A stretch of DNA of 64,000 nt. It comes from an uncultured Bacilli bacterium (lineage in GTDB: Bacteria; Bacillota_I; Bacilli_A; RF39; UBA660). The notes beneath the pieces were generated by a model. That model ran no database searches. It was not told the origin of the DNA and saw nothing but the letters and a program-made list of their open reading frames with translations. The stretch is taken from the NCBI GenBank assembly GCA_934167665.1, contig CAKPLN010000003.1:1-64000 (forward strand), read 5' to 3'. A program made the translations under genes and the position numbers. This document shows positions 26,973 to 35,517 of the stretch, piece after piece. Each line of letters starts with the position of its first letter. Positions within the stretch are counted from its first letter, which is position 1.

Positions 26973-29900
26973 GAATGTTAAAAAAATATTAGGCATTAGT
27001 TTGGTTGGAATTACTACTCTTGGCATTACACTAACTATGCCAACAGTCTTTGCTGTAGACAAAGATAAAGATGGAACAGAGCAAAATAAAGCATATTGTA
27101 GTAAGATTAATAGTCAGGATAGATATAAGATTACAGTTTCATCTGCATATCATTATAATGGTGATAAATATGATGTAAGTGTTGAAGCTGGTACCTTTGA
27201 AGTATATGTTTATGAAATTGATTATGAACATTATTATGATAGTAATGCTGTAACTCAAATAGGTACATTTAATATAGGTGGAAAAAATGGTAAAGCTAAA
27301 ACCTATTCATTCAAAAGATCATCAACTCCTAAAACATATGAAATGGTCTTTAATCTAGTTGATTCTGGAAATGAATGTAATGTTGATCCAGGTGCTAAGC
27401 CAAAAAGAGTACAAAAAGGTAATTCAATGGTGTGGGAGTTAGATGAGACTACTTCTAAGTATGGTTATGTATATACTGAGCAAGTAGAAGTTACATCTTC
27501 AGTTTCAGATCCACAATTTAATAATGTTAATTACCATGGCATTTGTGCAGCTTTAAGAAATGGTAATTTTTCAAGTTACAAGAGTATTTTTCAAGAAGTT
27601 GGTTTATCAGCTACGGATTTTGATAAATATAGAAGCCAAGCTTTAAATGACTTTACATATTGTAATCAGAGTATGGTGACTGTTAGATATAGAGAAAAAG
27701 AGATTGCTCAGATAATAAAAAGTACGATTGATAGATTAAAGTTAGGAGAAATAAATATTAATGGTACCCTAGAAGGACCTGATAGTGATAGCCAAGACTA
27801 TTCCAATTTAAAAACCTCAGCATCACTACAATGTCCAGCATATCAAAACAGTAATGGTGCTTTGCTTCCTAACAAATCAAGTACTACAAATAAATTTTAT
27901 AAAAAGGAAGTTACTGTAACGCCATATGATATATATGCTACTACAAAAAAGTCCGATGATGATCCCAATGATGCTACATGTACCAAAACGTGTGAAGAAA
28001 AGGTTACTGTTGTTTATGGCCCTCCAGTAGCTTCAAAGGCTGGCTTATGCTTTGAATATAAAGTTAAAGTAGAAAGTAAGTTAAACTGTCAAACAGAGTT
28101 TAATGCTGAAGTACCAGTTGCTACTGACTATAAAGTTTGTACACCAACAGGTGCTTGTAACTCAAATACTTATTGGTCAGCATCTGGACCATCAGAAGAA
28201 TTTGATAGTTGTGTAAACGCTTGTGATGGTGGAAATTATACTCAAAGTTGTATAGATTCTTGTTACAAAAAAGTTTATGGTAATGCTAACAATACTTTAT
28301 TACCAGTAAACTATGAAGATAAACTATATTCAGCAGAAAATAATGCATATACTGGTACTGTTGAAAAATTAGCAACTAATGAAAAAATGCAAAGATATTA
28401 TGCTATTCTTGAAGCTAAAGATCAAATCGGAGATGGCTTGAAATATTCTGCAGATGAACTTAGAGAAGCAATTGTTGAAGCTAGTACAGGAAGATATACA
28501 GTTAAAAATGAAACTATAATATGGCAAGCTGGCAATCGTTATTGGGAAAAACCAGGTAGATATTATACTTTAAACATAACTAATTATACTGTTGGTAGAT
28601 TAAAAACGACAGCAGGCCGTTGGAATAATAAACTTGGTCAAGGTGGACTAAGTGTTGTTGTTGGTGGTGATGGTTTCCTAAGAAATAATAGTGGAAGCAG
28701 TTATTGTGGAGCCAAGTGTCTTTGGCACGGTTGCACGAGTGCAAGGAAGAATAAATACTATACAACCGGAAAAGTTGAAGATGCTAGCAATCGTGAATTT
28801 TTAAATTCAGATGAAGCTGTTAAAGTATACTTACATGAACTTAACAGCTATGTAAATGCTGCTAGTGAATGTAAAGCTGCCGCAACATGTACAAGTAAAA
28901 CTTCAGAGTTTACAATAAAAGTAAATAATAAAACAAACAGTAATCCAAATCAAGACAACTGGATAGAATACGCAACTACAATTACCGAAAGTGGTAATTT
29001 AACCGCAACAACTATGAATGGAAAAGCTTTTGATGATGACACAACTATAATTTTAGATAAGAGTGGTTGCTACAGCCAAGAAAAACCAACTGGTAATGCT
29101 AAATATATGACAGAATGGAGTTTCCCAGGAACTTGGGTAAATAACAAAACTGGTAAAATTAGTTATGAACCTGTTAGTGGTAACGCATGGCATGTAAAGA
29201 AAAATAAATTCTGTACAAACCTAGATTCTAAATATGTAAATACTGCTTGGTGGCTTCAAAGAGTTCTTCAAGCTAATACACCTGTTAGTGAATCGAACAA
29301 GGCTATTATTGAAGATTATAACATCAAAGCTACTGCTAAAGATTTTGGTTACTTTGGATGGAATTTTGATATTAGTTGCTTCTATGCTTTATATGATACT
29401 GCCGATGGTAACAATAATATCACTGATGATGAAAAACCATTAACATATCGCTTAAGATCAATTGATTTAAAAGATATGTTCCCAGATAATACGGATGAAG
29501 TTGGCATAACGGATCCTACTGAAACAGGAAGAGCCCCAGGATTCAACTGGACCTCTAAAGCAACAAATGTTAAAAACTCAGATTACGAAATTACACCAGG
29601 AGCCCTATATTCAATAATTCAAGCCCGTGGAAATGAAATTTATGATGCTGATAAACAGAGTGCATATCTAGACTATGAATTCTATTTAACTCCAGCTGAA
29701 CTTAATAAAATTAGAAGATATTCTGCTCAGGAAGGTTCCGGTAAATATAGTATTTATCCAGGAAAAGTAAAAGTTGCTAACGGAGTAGCTTACTACGAAA
29801 GTTCTTTATTTAGAGGAAGCAGTAGTTCCTACAAACTTGATGCTAGTAGTATTAAGGTTTTAGGTACACTTGGTGTAAATAATCAAAAGAGTCAAGAAAG

Positions 29901-30000
29901 TAATGAATCTGAAACATTTGGAAGTGGTGATTCATATATTAGTTCCTTGCGTACAAGCCGTGATGAGTATTTTAAAAATCTTCTAGGAGGTAATAAATAA
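26965..30000 (+). CDS. Large Cys-rich exported protein, unknown
   Basis: A 1011-residue protein with a signal peptide (residues 1 to about 34, ending VFA before VDKDK). The mature part is rich in Cys, Asn, Ser and Thr. Cys clusters lie near 330-350 (CTKTCEEK), around 375-435 (SCVNACDGG...SCIDSCYK), 570-595 (CGAKCLWHGC) and 640-655. No C-terminal membrane anchor and no LPxTG- or NPxTN-like motif is visible. It is the largest gene of the locus and sits between sortase B and the Tad-type genes, so a surface adhesin or pilus tip is likely. The ATG at 26965 follows AGGTGGGG; the in-frame GTG at 26953 lies within the ribosome site. Confidence 0.7.
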   Translation: MNKNVKKILGISLVGITTLGITLTMPTVFAVDKDKDGTEQNKAYCSKINSQDRYKITVSSAYHYNGDKYDVSVEAGTFEVYVYEIDYEHYYDSNAVTQIGTFNIGGKNGKAKTYSFKRSSTPKTYEMVFNLVDSGNECNVDPGAKPKRVQKGNSMVWELDETTSKYGYVYTEQVEVTSSVSDPQFNNVNYHGICAALRNGNFSSYKSIFQEVGLSATDFDKYRSQALNDFTYCNQSMVTVRYREKEIAQIIKSTIDRLKLGEININGTLEGPDSDSQDYSNLKTSASLQCPAYQNSNGALLPNKSSTTNKFYKKEVTVTPYDIYATTKKSDDDPNDATCTKTCEEKVTVVYGPPVASKAGLCFEYKVKVESKLNCQTEFNAEVPVATDYKVCTPTGACNSNTYWSASGPSEEFDSCVNACDGGNYTQSCIDSCYKKVYGNANNTLLPVNYEDKLYSAENNAYTGTVEKLATNEKMQRYYAILEAKDQIGDGLKYSADELREAIVEASTGRYTVKNETIIWQAGNRYWEKPGRYYTLNITNYTVGRLKTTAGRWNNKLGQGGLSVVVGGDGFLRNNSGSSYCGAKCLWHGCTSARKNKYYTTGKVEDASNREFLNSDEAVKVYLHELNSYVNAASECKAAATCTSKTSEFTIKVNNKTNSNPNQDNWIEYATTITESGNLTATTMNGKAFDDDTTIILDKSGCYSQEKPTGNAKYMTEWSFPGTWVNNKTGKISYEPVSGNAWHVKKNKFCTNLDSKYVNTAWWLQRVLQANTPVSESNKAIIEDYNIKATAKDFGYFGWNFDISCFYALYDTADGNNNITDDEKPLTYRLRSIDLKDMFPDNTDEVGITDPTETGRAPGFNWTSKATNVKNSDYEITPGALYSIIQARGNEIYDADKQSAYLDYEFYLTPAELNKIRRYSAQEGSGKYSIYPGKVKVANGVAYYESSLFRGSSSSYKLDASSIKVLGTLGVNNQKSQESNESETFGSGDSYISSLRTSRDEYFKNLLGGNK

Positions 30001-30479
30001 TGAATAAAGGAATATTAACTGTTGGTATTATCCTATTAGCTGTATTTGGTTTATTATTAATAAATGTTATTTCTAATTATTCAACTGGTAGTGAACTAGA
30101 TTATTATTTAGTAAAAGAAACTGCCGAAGCTGCAATGGAAGACGCGATAGACGTAAAGTACTATCGCGACAACTATGCACTAAGAATTGATAAAGATAAA
30201 TTTGTAGAAAGCTTTTTAAGAAGATTTGCTGATAGTGTAGATAATACTAGATACTATAGAGTTGGTTTTTATGACTTAAATGAAGTACCACCAAAAGTTA
30301 GTATAAAAGTAGATTCAGCAACAGTACTAAGTTTTGATAGTCAAAATTTAATGATGACTACAACTTATGATGGAATTGTTGAAAGTATTAGAAAAGAAGA
30401 TACATATGTAAGTAATGCCAATCAAGAAAACAGTAATGAAATAGGCTATCCAGTTACAGAAGATAACTATGGATATTAA
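30000..30479 (+). CDS. Small pseudopilin-like membrane protein
   Basis: A 159-residue protein with an N-terminal hydrophobic helix (about 5-25) and an exported alpha/beta domain. The form is like TadE/TadF minor pilins: short N-terminus, helix, then YYLVKETAEAAMEDAIDVKYY. No prepilin peptidase site is obvious. Its ATG shares one base with the stop of the giant secreted protein gene, with CTAGGAGG upstream, so translation is coupled. The CpaB-like gene follows 17 bases later. Confidence 0.55.
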   Translation: MNKGILTVGIILLAVFGLLLINVISNYSTGSELDYYLVKETAEAAMEDAIDVKYYRDNYALRIDKDKFVESFLRRFADSVDNTRYYRVGFYDLNEVPPKVSIKVDSATVLSFDSQNLMMTTTYDGIVESIRKEDTYVSNANQENSNEIGYPVTEDNYGY

Positions 30480-30496
30480 AAGAAAGGAAGAGAAAA

Positions 30497-31303
30497 ATGG
30501 GGAACAAAAATAGTGGAATCAAAAGGATTTTACAAGATAAGAACACAGTAACACTACTTGGTGTAATAGCAGCCATATTAGTACTTATTATTGGTTATAA
30601 TACTCGTGTAAGACAAGCCATTAATCCGATAACAGTCCCTTGTGCCAAAGAGACAATAAAAGGTGGTAAACAAATTACAGAAGATATGATAACTACTTGT
30701 CAAATACCACAATCTATGATTAAAGGAAATATTTTAAGAAATCAAGCACAAGTAATTGATAAATATGCAAGATCAGATAGCCGTATTCCAGAAGGAAGTT
30801 ACTTCTTTGAATCAGCTGTAGTATCAAAAGAACAATTACCAGCTAACATAATCTTACAATATCCAAAAGGTTACGTTTTATATAACATGAGTGTTACAAC
30901 AGCAACAACTTATGGTAACTCAATCTATCCAGAAAACTATATAGATATTTATTTAAAGGCTGTTAGTAAATACGAAGAGGGTATAACTTCAAAAGAAGAA
31001 GCTGATCGTATTATGTTAGGAAAATTAGTTGAAAATGTTAAAGTATTAGCCGTTAAAGATGCTAGTGGACAGCCAGTATTTGCTAATCTTGATGAACAAA
31101 GAACACCAGCAATGATTGTCTTTGCTGTTCCAGAAGAGTATTACATTTTACTAAAGAAAGCTGAATACTTAAGAAACTATGATACAACATTAATCCCAGT
31201 TCCAACAAATGAAAGTATGAAAGATGAACCAGGAAGTGTAGCTATAAGTAGTGAAAGTCTAAAAGATTGGATTAATAGAGTAACAATTTGGACAGAAAGT
31301 TAA
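30497..31303 (+). CDS. CpaB/RcpC-like pilus assembly protein (SAF domain)
   Basis: A 268-residue protein with an N-terminal transmembrane helix (about 18-38) followed by a SAF-like region (VPCAKETIKGGKQITEDMITTCQIP, about 52-76). An RcpC-like domain comes next, containing PENYIDIYLKAVS near 149-161. CpaB/RcpC proteins are periplasmic or extracytoplasmic parts of Tad pilus machines. The gene order CpaB-like, CpaF-like, TadB, TadC supports the call. Followed by an unusual purine-only spacer before the ATPase gene. Confidence 0.75.
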   Translation: MGNKNSGIKRILQDKNTVTLLGVIAAILVLIIGYNTRVRQAINPITVPCAKETIKGGKQITEDMITTCQIPQSMIKGNILRNQAQVIDKYARSDSRIPEGSYFFESAVVSKEQLPANIILQYPKGYVLYNMSVTTATTYGNSIYPENYIDIYLKAVSKYEEGITSKEEADRIMLGKLVENVKVLAVKDASGQPVFANLDEQRTPAMIVFAVPEEYYILLKKAEYLRNYDTTLIPVPTNESMKDEPGSVAISSESLKDWINRVTIWTES

Positions 31304-31321
31304 AAGAATAAAATAACAAAA

Positions 31322-31354
31322 GAAGAAAAAGAAGAAAAGAAGAAAAGAAGAAAA
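31322..31354 (+). repeat. Purine-only octamer repeat before the CpaF-like gene
   Basis: Four successive copies of GAAGAAAA (the first with one extra A) end directly before the GAGTGG ribosome site of the ATPase gene at 31366. The spacer between the two genes is almost entirely A and G. Confidence 0.75.
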
Positions 31355-31365
31355 GAGTGGGTTAA

Positions 31366-33078
31366 ATGAACGAGAATATTTTTGATAAATTAGATTTTGG
31401 TCCTTTTAGGGCATTACTAGATAATGATGATATTACCGATATTTCGTTTGATAATAATGGTCAAATTTGGGTTCGTTCATTAACCCAAGGCTCATTAAGA
31501 GTAGAAGTAACAGGAGCAACGCCAGAGTTTGTAGAGAAGTTAGCCTTTCAGTGTTCTAACGTAATGGGAACAACATTTAATAATGCTAAGCCATTCCTTG
31601 ATGCTGAATCAGCTGAATTACGTTTAAACTTCGTACATCCTTCCATTGCAACTAATGGTATTGCTATGGTTATTCGTAAAACTCCAGCTAAAATTAGATT
31701 GGAGAAAGAAAAATTAATTAAAGATGATTATTTTACACGTGATATTCATGATGTATTAATTAAATGTGTTGAAGGACACTGTAACATTATTGTTTCTGGT
31801 GAAACTGGTTCAGGTAAAACTGAGTTTGTAAAATACTTAGCTAGTCACACTAAAGTAAATGAAAAAATAATTACTATTGAAGATACTCTAGAACTACACT
31901 TGGATAAGATTTTTCCTCAAAGAGATATAGTAGCAATGAAAACTAATAATGTTGCTAGTTATACCGACGTTTTAGTAACATGTATGCGACAAAACCCTAA
32001 ATGGATTTTATTATCAGAAGTTCGTAGTGCTGAAGCGGTATCAGCCGTCAGAAACTCTATTTCATCAGGTCATAACATTCTATCAACTATCCATGCTGAT
32101 AAAGCATCATCTATACCATATCGTTTATATAGCTTGATGGAAACAGACCTTGATGTTAATCAGTTCTTATCAACTATCTATCGTTACATTCAATTAGGTG
32201 TTCATATTAGAGCATACTACAGTAAAGAAAGAGGAAAATTCCATCGTGAAGTAGATGAAGTAGTAGAGTTCTATGTTGATGAAAATAATCAACCTCAAAG
32301 TAGAATTATATATCAAAAAATTTTTGGTAAAGAACCAATTTTAAGAAAGCCTAGTAAACATTTATTAGACTATCTAGAAAATCAAAATATTGATATAACA
32401 GCAGTTACAAGTCACATGAGTGATGATGTACCATTCTCTGATGATGAAGAACCTAATAATACAAATAATAACGTAGTAGAAAATACTACTAATGAAGAAA
32501 TACCAGCTACTAATCAAGTAGAACCAACTGCTACTACTGATGCAAGTAGCGAACAAACACCAATAGAGTCAGGAGTACAATCTGTAATACCAGCTTCAAT
32601 GGTAATTGAACAACAACCTGTTGAGGAAGAAAACGTCAATGTACCACTTTCTGCTATAACTGAAGAAGTACAAAGTGCTATGCCACAATATAATCAAGTA
32701 ATAAACACTAATGTGGCTCAAGATAGTCTACCAGTTAATAATCAAGTGCTAAGTCAAGTTATGGTAAAAGGGCAAGTCATACCAAACTTTAATCAAACAA
32801 TAGCACCTCAGGCACCAGTAATTCCACCTCAACCAATGAATTATCAACCTCAAGAACAAGTTGTACAAATGCCAAGTCAAGAGATGCCATTAAATCAACA
32901 AGTATATAGTACTCCTATAGCTGAACAAAATGTAATGCCTATTCCACAAGTAGTTATACCAGAAGTACCACATGATGCCATAAATATGGGACAAAATTAT
33001 ATTAATCAGGGAGTAGTAGGGCAACCAGAAGGCGTTTTACCATATATCCCACCAATCGATAACAATCAGGAAGCATAA
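31366..33078 (+). CDS. CpaF/TadA-type secretion ATPase with long Q/N/P-rich tail
   Basis: A 570-residue member of the VirB11/CpaF/GspE ATPase superfamily. N-terminal domain about 1-125; Walker A SGETGSGKT at 144-152; Asp box ITIEDTLEL near 169-177; Walker B and His box region around ILLSEVRSAEA (about 208-218) and SSGHNILSTIHADKASS (about 230-246). After about residue 345 it turns into a 220-residue low-complexity tail rich in Gln, Asn, Pro and Val with recurring NQV and PQ motifs, absent from ordinary CpaF. It powers pilus assembly or secretion from the cytoplasmic face. Adjacent TadB and TadC genes favour the Tad type over VirB11. Confidence 0.9.
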   Translation: MNENIFDKLDFGPFRALLDNDDITDISFDNNGQIWVRSLTQGSLRVEVTGATPEFVEKLAFQCSNVMGTTFNNAKPFLDAESAELRLNFVHPSIATNGIAMVIRKTPAKIRLEKEKLIKDDYFTRDIHDVLIKCVEGHCNIIVSGETGSGKTEFVKYLASHTKVNEKIITIEDTLELHLDKIFPQRDIVAMKTNNVASYTDVLVTCMRQNPKWILLSEVRSAEAVSAVRNSISSGHNILSTIHADKASSIPYRLYSLMETDLDVNQFLSTIYRYIQLGVHIRAYYSKERGKFHREVDEVVEFYVDENNQPQSRIIYQKIFGKEPILRKPSKHLLDYLENQNIDITAVTSHMSDDVPFSDDEEPNNTNNNVVENTTNEEIPATNQVEPTATTDASSEQTPIESGVQSVIPASMVIEQQPVEEENVNVPLSAITEEVQSAMPQYNQVINTNVAQDSLPVNNQVLSQVMVKGQVIPNFNQTIAPQAPVIPPQPMNYQPQEQVVQMPSQEMPLNQQVYSTPIAEQNVMPIPQVVIPEVPHDAINMGQNYINQGVVGQPEGVLPYIPPIDNNQEA

Positions 33079-33098
33079 TAAGTGAAAGGAATGATAAC

Positions 33099-34004
33099 AT
33101 GTATTGTTTTGAAGAGTTAGTTATTATTTTGATTATTACTTTTCTCGTTATAGCCTATAGAAATTATCGAGGCCAAAATGTACATAAATTTATAACTGAA
33201 CAAATAGGAGTTATGTATGATAAATTTGCCCCATACTCATTTAAAGTTGTAAGAGAAAAAACTAAGGAATTAGGACAAGAATACTCAGCTAAGCAGTATA
33301 CAATTCAAGTAGCCGTTATATCAATTTTTACAGGTGTTGTTACTTACTTATATTTTTATAACTTAATTATATGTCTTGTATACATCATAATAGCTGTAAT
33401 GTTTATTCCATACTTATCATATTTAAGATGTAAAAGAGTATATAGTGAATTTATATTTGAACAAATCCAAGTATATACATCTAACGTAATTATGGAATTT
33501 GCCACTACTCAATCATTTGTTAAAGCTCTTGAAGGTGTTAGAAATTCTGGAATTTTAGAAAATCCAGTTCGTAAAGATGTTGATTATATGATTGAGCTTG
33601 CATATCAAAATGGTAGTATTGATGAGTCTCTAGATTATATGACTAAGATTTATCCTTATTATATAGTAAAAAACATGCACCAACTATTTTTACAAATTAC
33701 TAAAGAAGGAGCTAAAAATTCTGCCGATTCACTTGATAACATGCAATTAGATATCGATATGTTAGTTGAAAGTGTATATCGAGATAGAATTGAAAGAGCA
33801 TCTTTCCATAAATCATTTTTACAATTTGGTATTATGCTATATCTAATGGTAATGCTAGTTCAATACCTTCTAGGTCGTGAAACCTATCTTATCCTTTTAG
33901 ATAGATGGTATGTTAAATTATTATTACATGGTGTTTTAATAATTAATACATATTTCTTATTAAAAGGAGAAAAATATTATAATGAGAATGTGGGGGCTGA
34001 GTAA
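33099..34004 (+). CDS. TadB-like inner-membrane platform protein (T2SSF domain)
   Basis: A 301-residue protein with hydrophobic helices near the N-terminus (about 3-18, 85-115) and the C-terminus (about 245-290). The T2SSF-type cytoplasmic domain between contains YTSNVIMEFATTQSFVKALE and a SLDYM...Y pattern. It is the platform partner of the CpaF-like ATPase. The next gene, TadC-like, follows after three bases, the usual pairing in Tad loci. Confidence 0.82.
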   Translation: MYCFEELVIILIITFLVIAYRNYRGQNVHKFITEQIGVMYDKFAPYSFKVVREKTKELGQEYSAKQYTIQVAVISIFTGVVTYLYFYNLIICLVYIIIAVMFIPYLSYLRCKRVYSEFIFEQIQVYTSNVIMEFATTQSFVKALEGVRNSGILENPVRKDVDYMIELAYQNGSIDESLDYMTKIYPYYIVKNMHQLFLQITKEGAKNSADSLDNMQLDIDMLVESVYRDRIERASFHKSFLQFGIMLYLMVMLVQYLLGRETYLILLDRWYVKLLLHGVLIINTYFLLKGEKYYNENVGAE

Positions 34005-34007
34005 AAG

Positions 34008-34817
34008 ATGGAAGCACTATTAGTAGGAGCAATAATATTAGGAATATTTTTCTATAATAATACGATTGATAAAAGAAAGTTCATGATTGATAATGAAAAG
34101 TATCTACAAGCCTTTAGAGAAGCAGATTACACATTCTTAGTTTATGCTAAGTATGGAGAAGATGCTGACGCTGATGAATTATACTTGAAAAGGACTTCAT
34201 ACGCTATCTTAACCTTTTTCATAATCTTTGCCTTTACAATAAGTGGTAGTTCAACTGGTAATATTTTTAATTCTCAATTCTTTTTAAATCTTGTATTATC
34301 ATTTGTCTTAGCAGTAGTTGTTTTTAAAATGCCATATATGCAACTAAAAAACTTCTATAAAGCCCATCTACATGAAATTGATATAATGCTACCATATTAT
34401 TTAAAAAGTTTGGAAATATTAATTCAGCATTATACAGTTCCAGTAGCCTTAGGTAAATCAATTACCGATGCTCCAGATATTTTTAAACCTGGACTTAGAA
34501 TTCTAATTGATAAAATAAATGCTGGAGATTCAACAATTGATCCTTATATGGAATTTGCCAATACTTATCCTGTAAGAGATTCAATGCGAATGATGCGTCT
34601 ATTATATCGTTTAGGAATTGGAGCACAAGAAAAGAAACAAGAAAGATTACTAATGTTTTCAAGAACTGTTTCAAATTTACAAAATAAAGCCCGTGAAACT
34701 AAATATAAAGAACGTCTAGGTCACATGGAAAATCAAACTATGATTATGTTAGTTGTAACTGGTCTAGGTGTAATGTTAATAATATTAATTTCTATGATGA
34801 TGATGTTTAACTTATAA
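34008..34817 (+). CDS. TadC-like inner-membrane platform protein (T2SSF domain)
   Basis: A 269-residue protein with helices at about 1-18, 66-86, 96-112 and 240-266. A T2SSF-like domain between includes LPYYLKSLEILIQHYTVPVAL (about 130-150) and MRMMRLLYRLGIGA. It forms the second platform subunit with the TadB-like protein. It ends the first stretch of the locus; a strong promoter for the Flp-like pilin follows. Confidence 0.78.
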   Translation: MEALLVGAIILGIFFYNNTIDKRKFMIDNEKYLQAFREADYTFLVYAKYGEDADADELYLKRTSYAILTFFIIFAFTISGSSTGNIFNSQFFLNLVLSFVLAVVVFKMPYMQLKNFYKAHLHEIDIMLPYYLKSLEILIQHYTVPVALGKSITDAPDIFKPGLRILIDKINAGDSTIDPYMEFANTYPVRDSMRMMRLLYRLGIGAQEKKQERLLMFSRTVSNLQNKARETKYKERLGHMENQTMIMLVVTGLGVMLIILISMMMMFNL

Positions 34818-34819
34818 TA

Positions 34820-34848
34820 TTGTTAATTAAACAAATTTTTGCTATAAT
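34820..34848 (+). promoter_or_regulatory. Internal promoter before the Flp-like pilin gene
   Basis: TTGTTA (34820-34825), 17 bases, TATAAT (34843-34848) with a TGC extension. It would give the pilin gene a transcript separate from the upstream assembly genes. Confidence 0.75.
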
Positions 34849-34883
34849 GAAAATAGTAATAATAGAAAGGAGATGTTATAAGA

Positions 34884-35045
34884 ATGAAAGCAGCAACTGG
34901 AGAATTAAATTTAACTGTTATCACAATTATTGCTATCGCCGCTGTAATTGGATTTTTCTGGATGTTATGGCCATCAATTCAAAATTCTATTAACACACAA
35001 TGGTCTAATATATCAGGTGGAATGATTGTTGTGCGTCAAATGTAA
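34884..35045 (+). CDS. Flp-like small pilin
   Basis: A 53-residue protein: short N-terminus MKAATGELN, a hydrophobic helix (about 10-30) and a polar C-terminus ending VVRQM. Size, composition and position right after TadB/TadC match Flp-type pilins. The usual processing motif (Gly, then Glu-Tyr at +5/+6) is not present, so cleavage is uncertain. GAAAGGAG precedes the ATG, and a near-consensus promoter lies 36 bases upstream, as expected for an abundant subunit. Confidence 0.7.
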   Translation: MKAATGELNLTVITIIAIAAVIGFFWMLWPSIQNSINTQWSNISGGMIVVRQM

Positions 35046-35057
35046 GGGGTGATGTAG

Positions 35058-35513
35058 ATGCGTGATGCTCTAGGTGGGATTGTCAATATAACAATAATTG
35101 TTGTCTTCTTAGTAATCGTAAGTGGTTATCTAGCTTTTAATGTTAACTATACCAAAGCTTTCCGTGTAAAAAATAAAATCATTACAACTATTGAACAATA
35201 TGAAGGAAACTGTTCGGTACCAGGTGGGGCTTGTGATCAAGCTATAACAGACTATATGCGTGATATAGGTTATAGTGTTCAAACTGGTTTTAATTTAAAT
35301 GGATATGAATGCCGTAATGGCTATTGTATACAAAAAATAACAGCTGATAATAATACTGATAGTTCAATAGTATTAGAGGGCAATGAGGGTAAAGTTTACT
35401 ATAAAGTTGTAACTGTAATATATATAGATATGCCAATAATAAATAAAATAATGCCAAATTTAAAAATGTTCCAAGTATCTGGAACAACAAAGATTTTTAA
35501 ACCATCAAGGTGA
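35058..35513 (+). CDS. TadE-like pseudopilin
   Basis: A 151-residue protein with the layout of TadE/TadF minor pilins. Short start MRDALGGIVN, hydrophobic helix (about 9-28), then NYTKAFRVKNKIITTIEQYEG and an exported domain with four Cys in two pairs (CSVPGGAC and CRNGYC), probably disulphide bonded. It follows the Flp-like gene by 12 bases and precedes the TadZ-like gene by four. Confidence 0.65.
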   Translation: MRDALGGIVNITIIVVFLVIVSGYLAFNVNYTKAFRVKNKIITTIEQYEGNCSVPGGACDQAITDYMRDIGYSVQTGFNLNGYECRNGYCIQKITADNNTDSSIVLEGNEGKVYYKVVTVIYIDMPIINKIMPNLKMFQVSGTTKIFKPSR

Positions 35514-35517
35514 TAAT

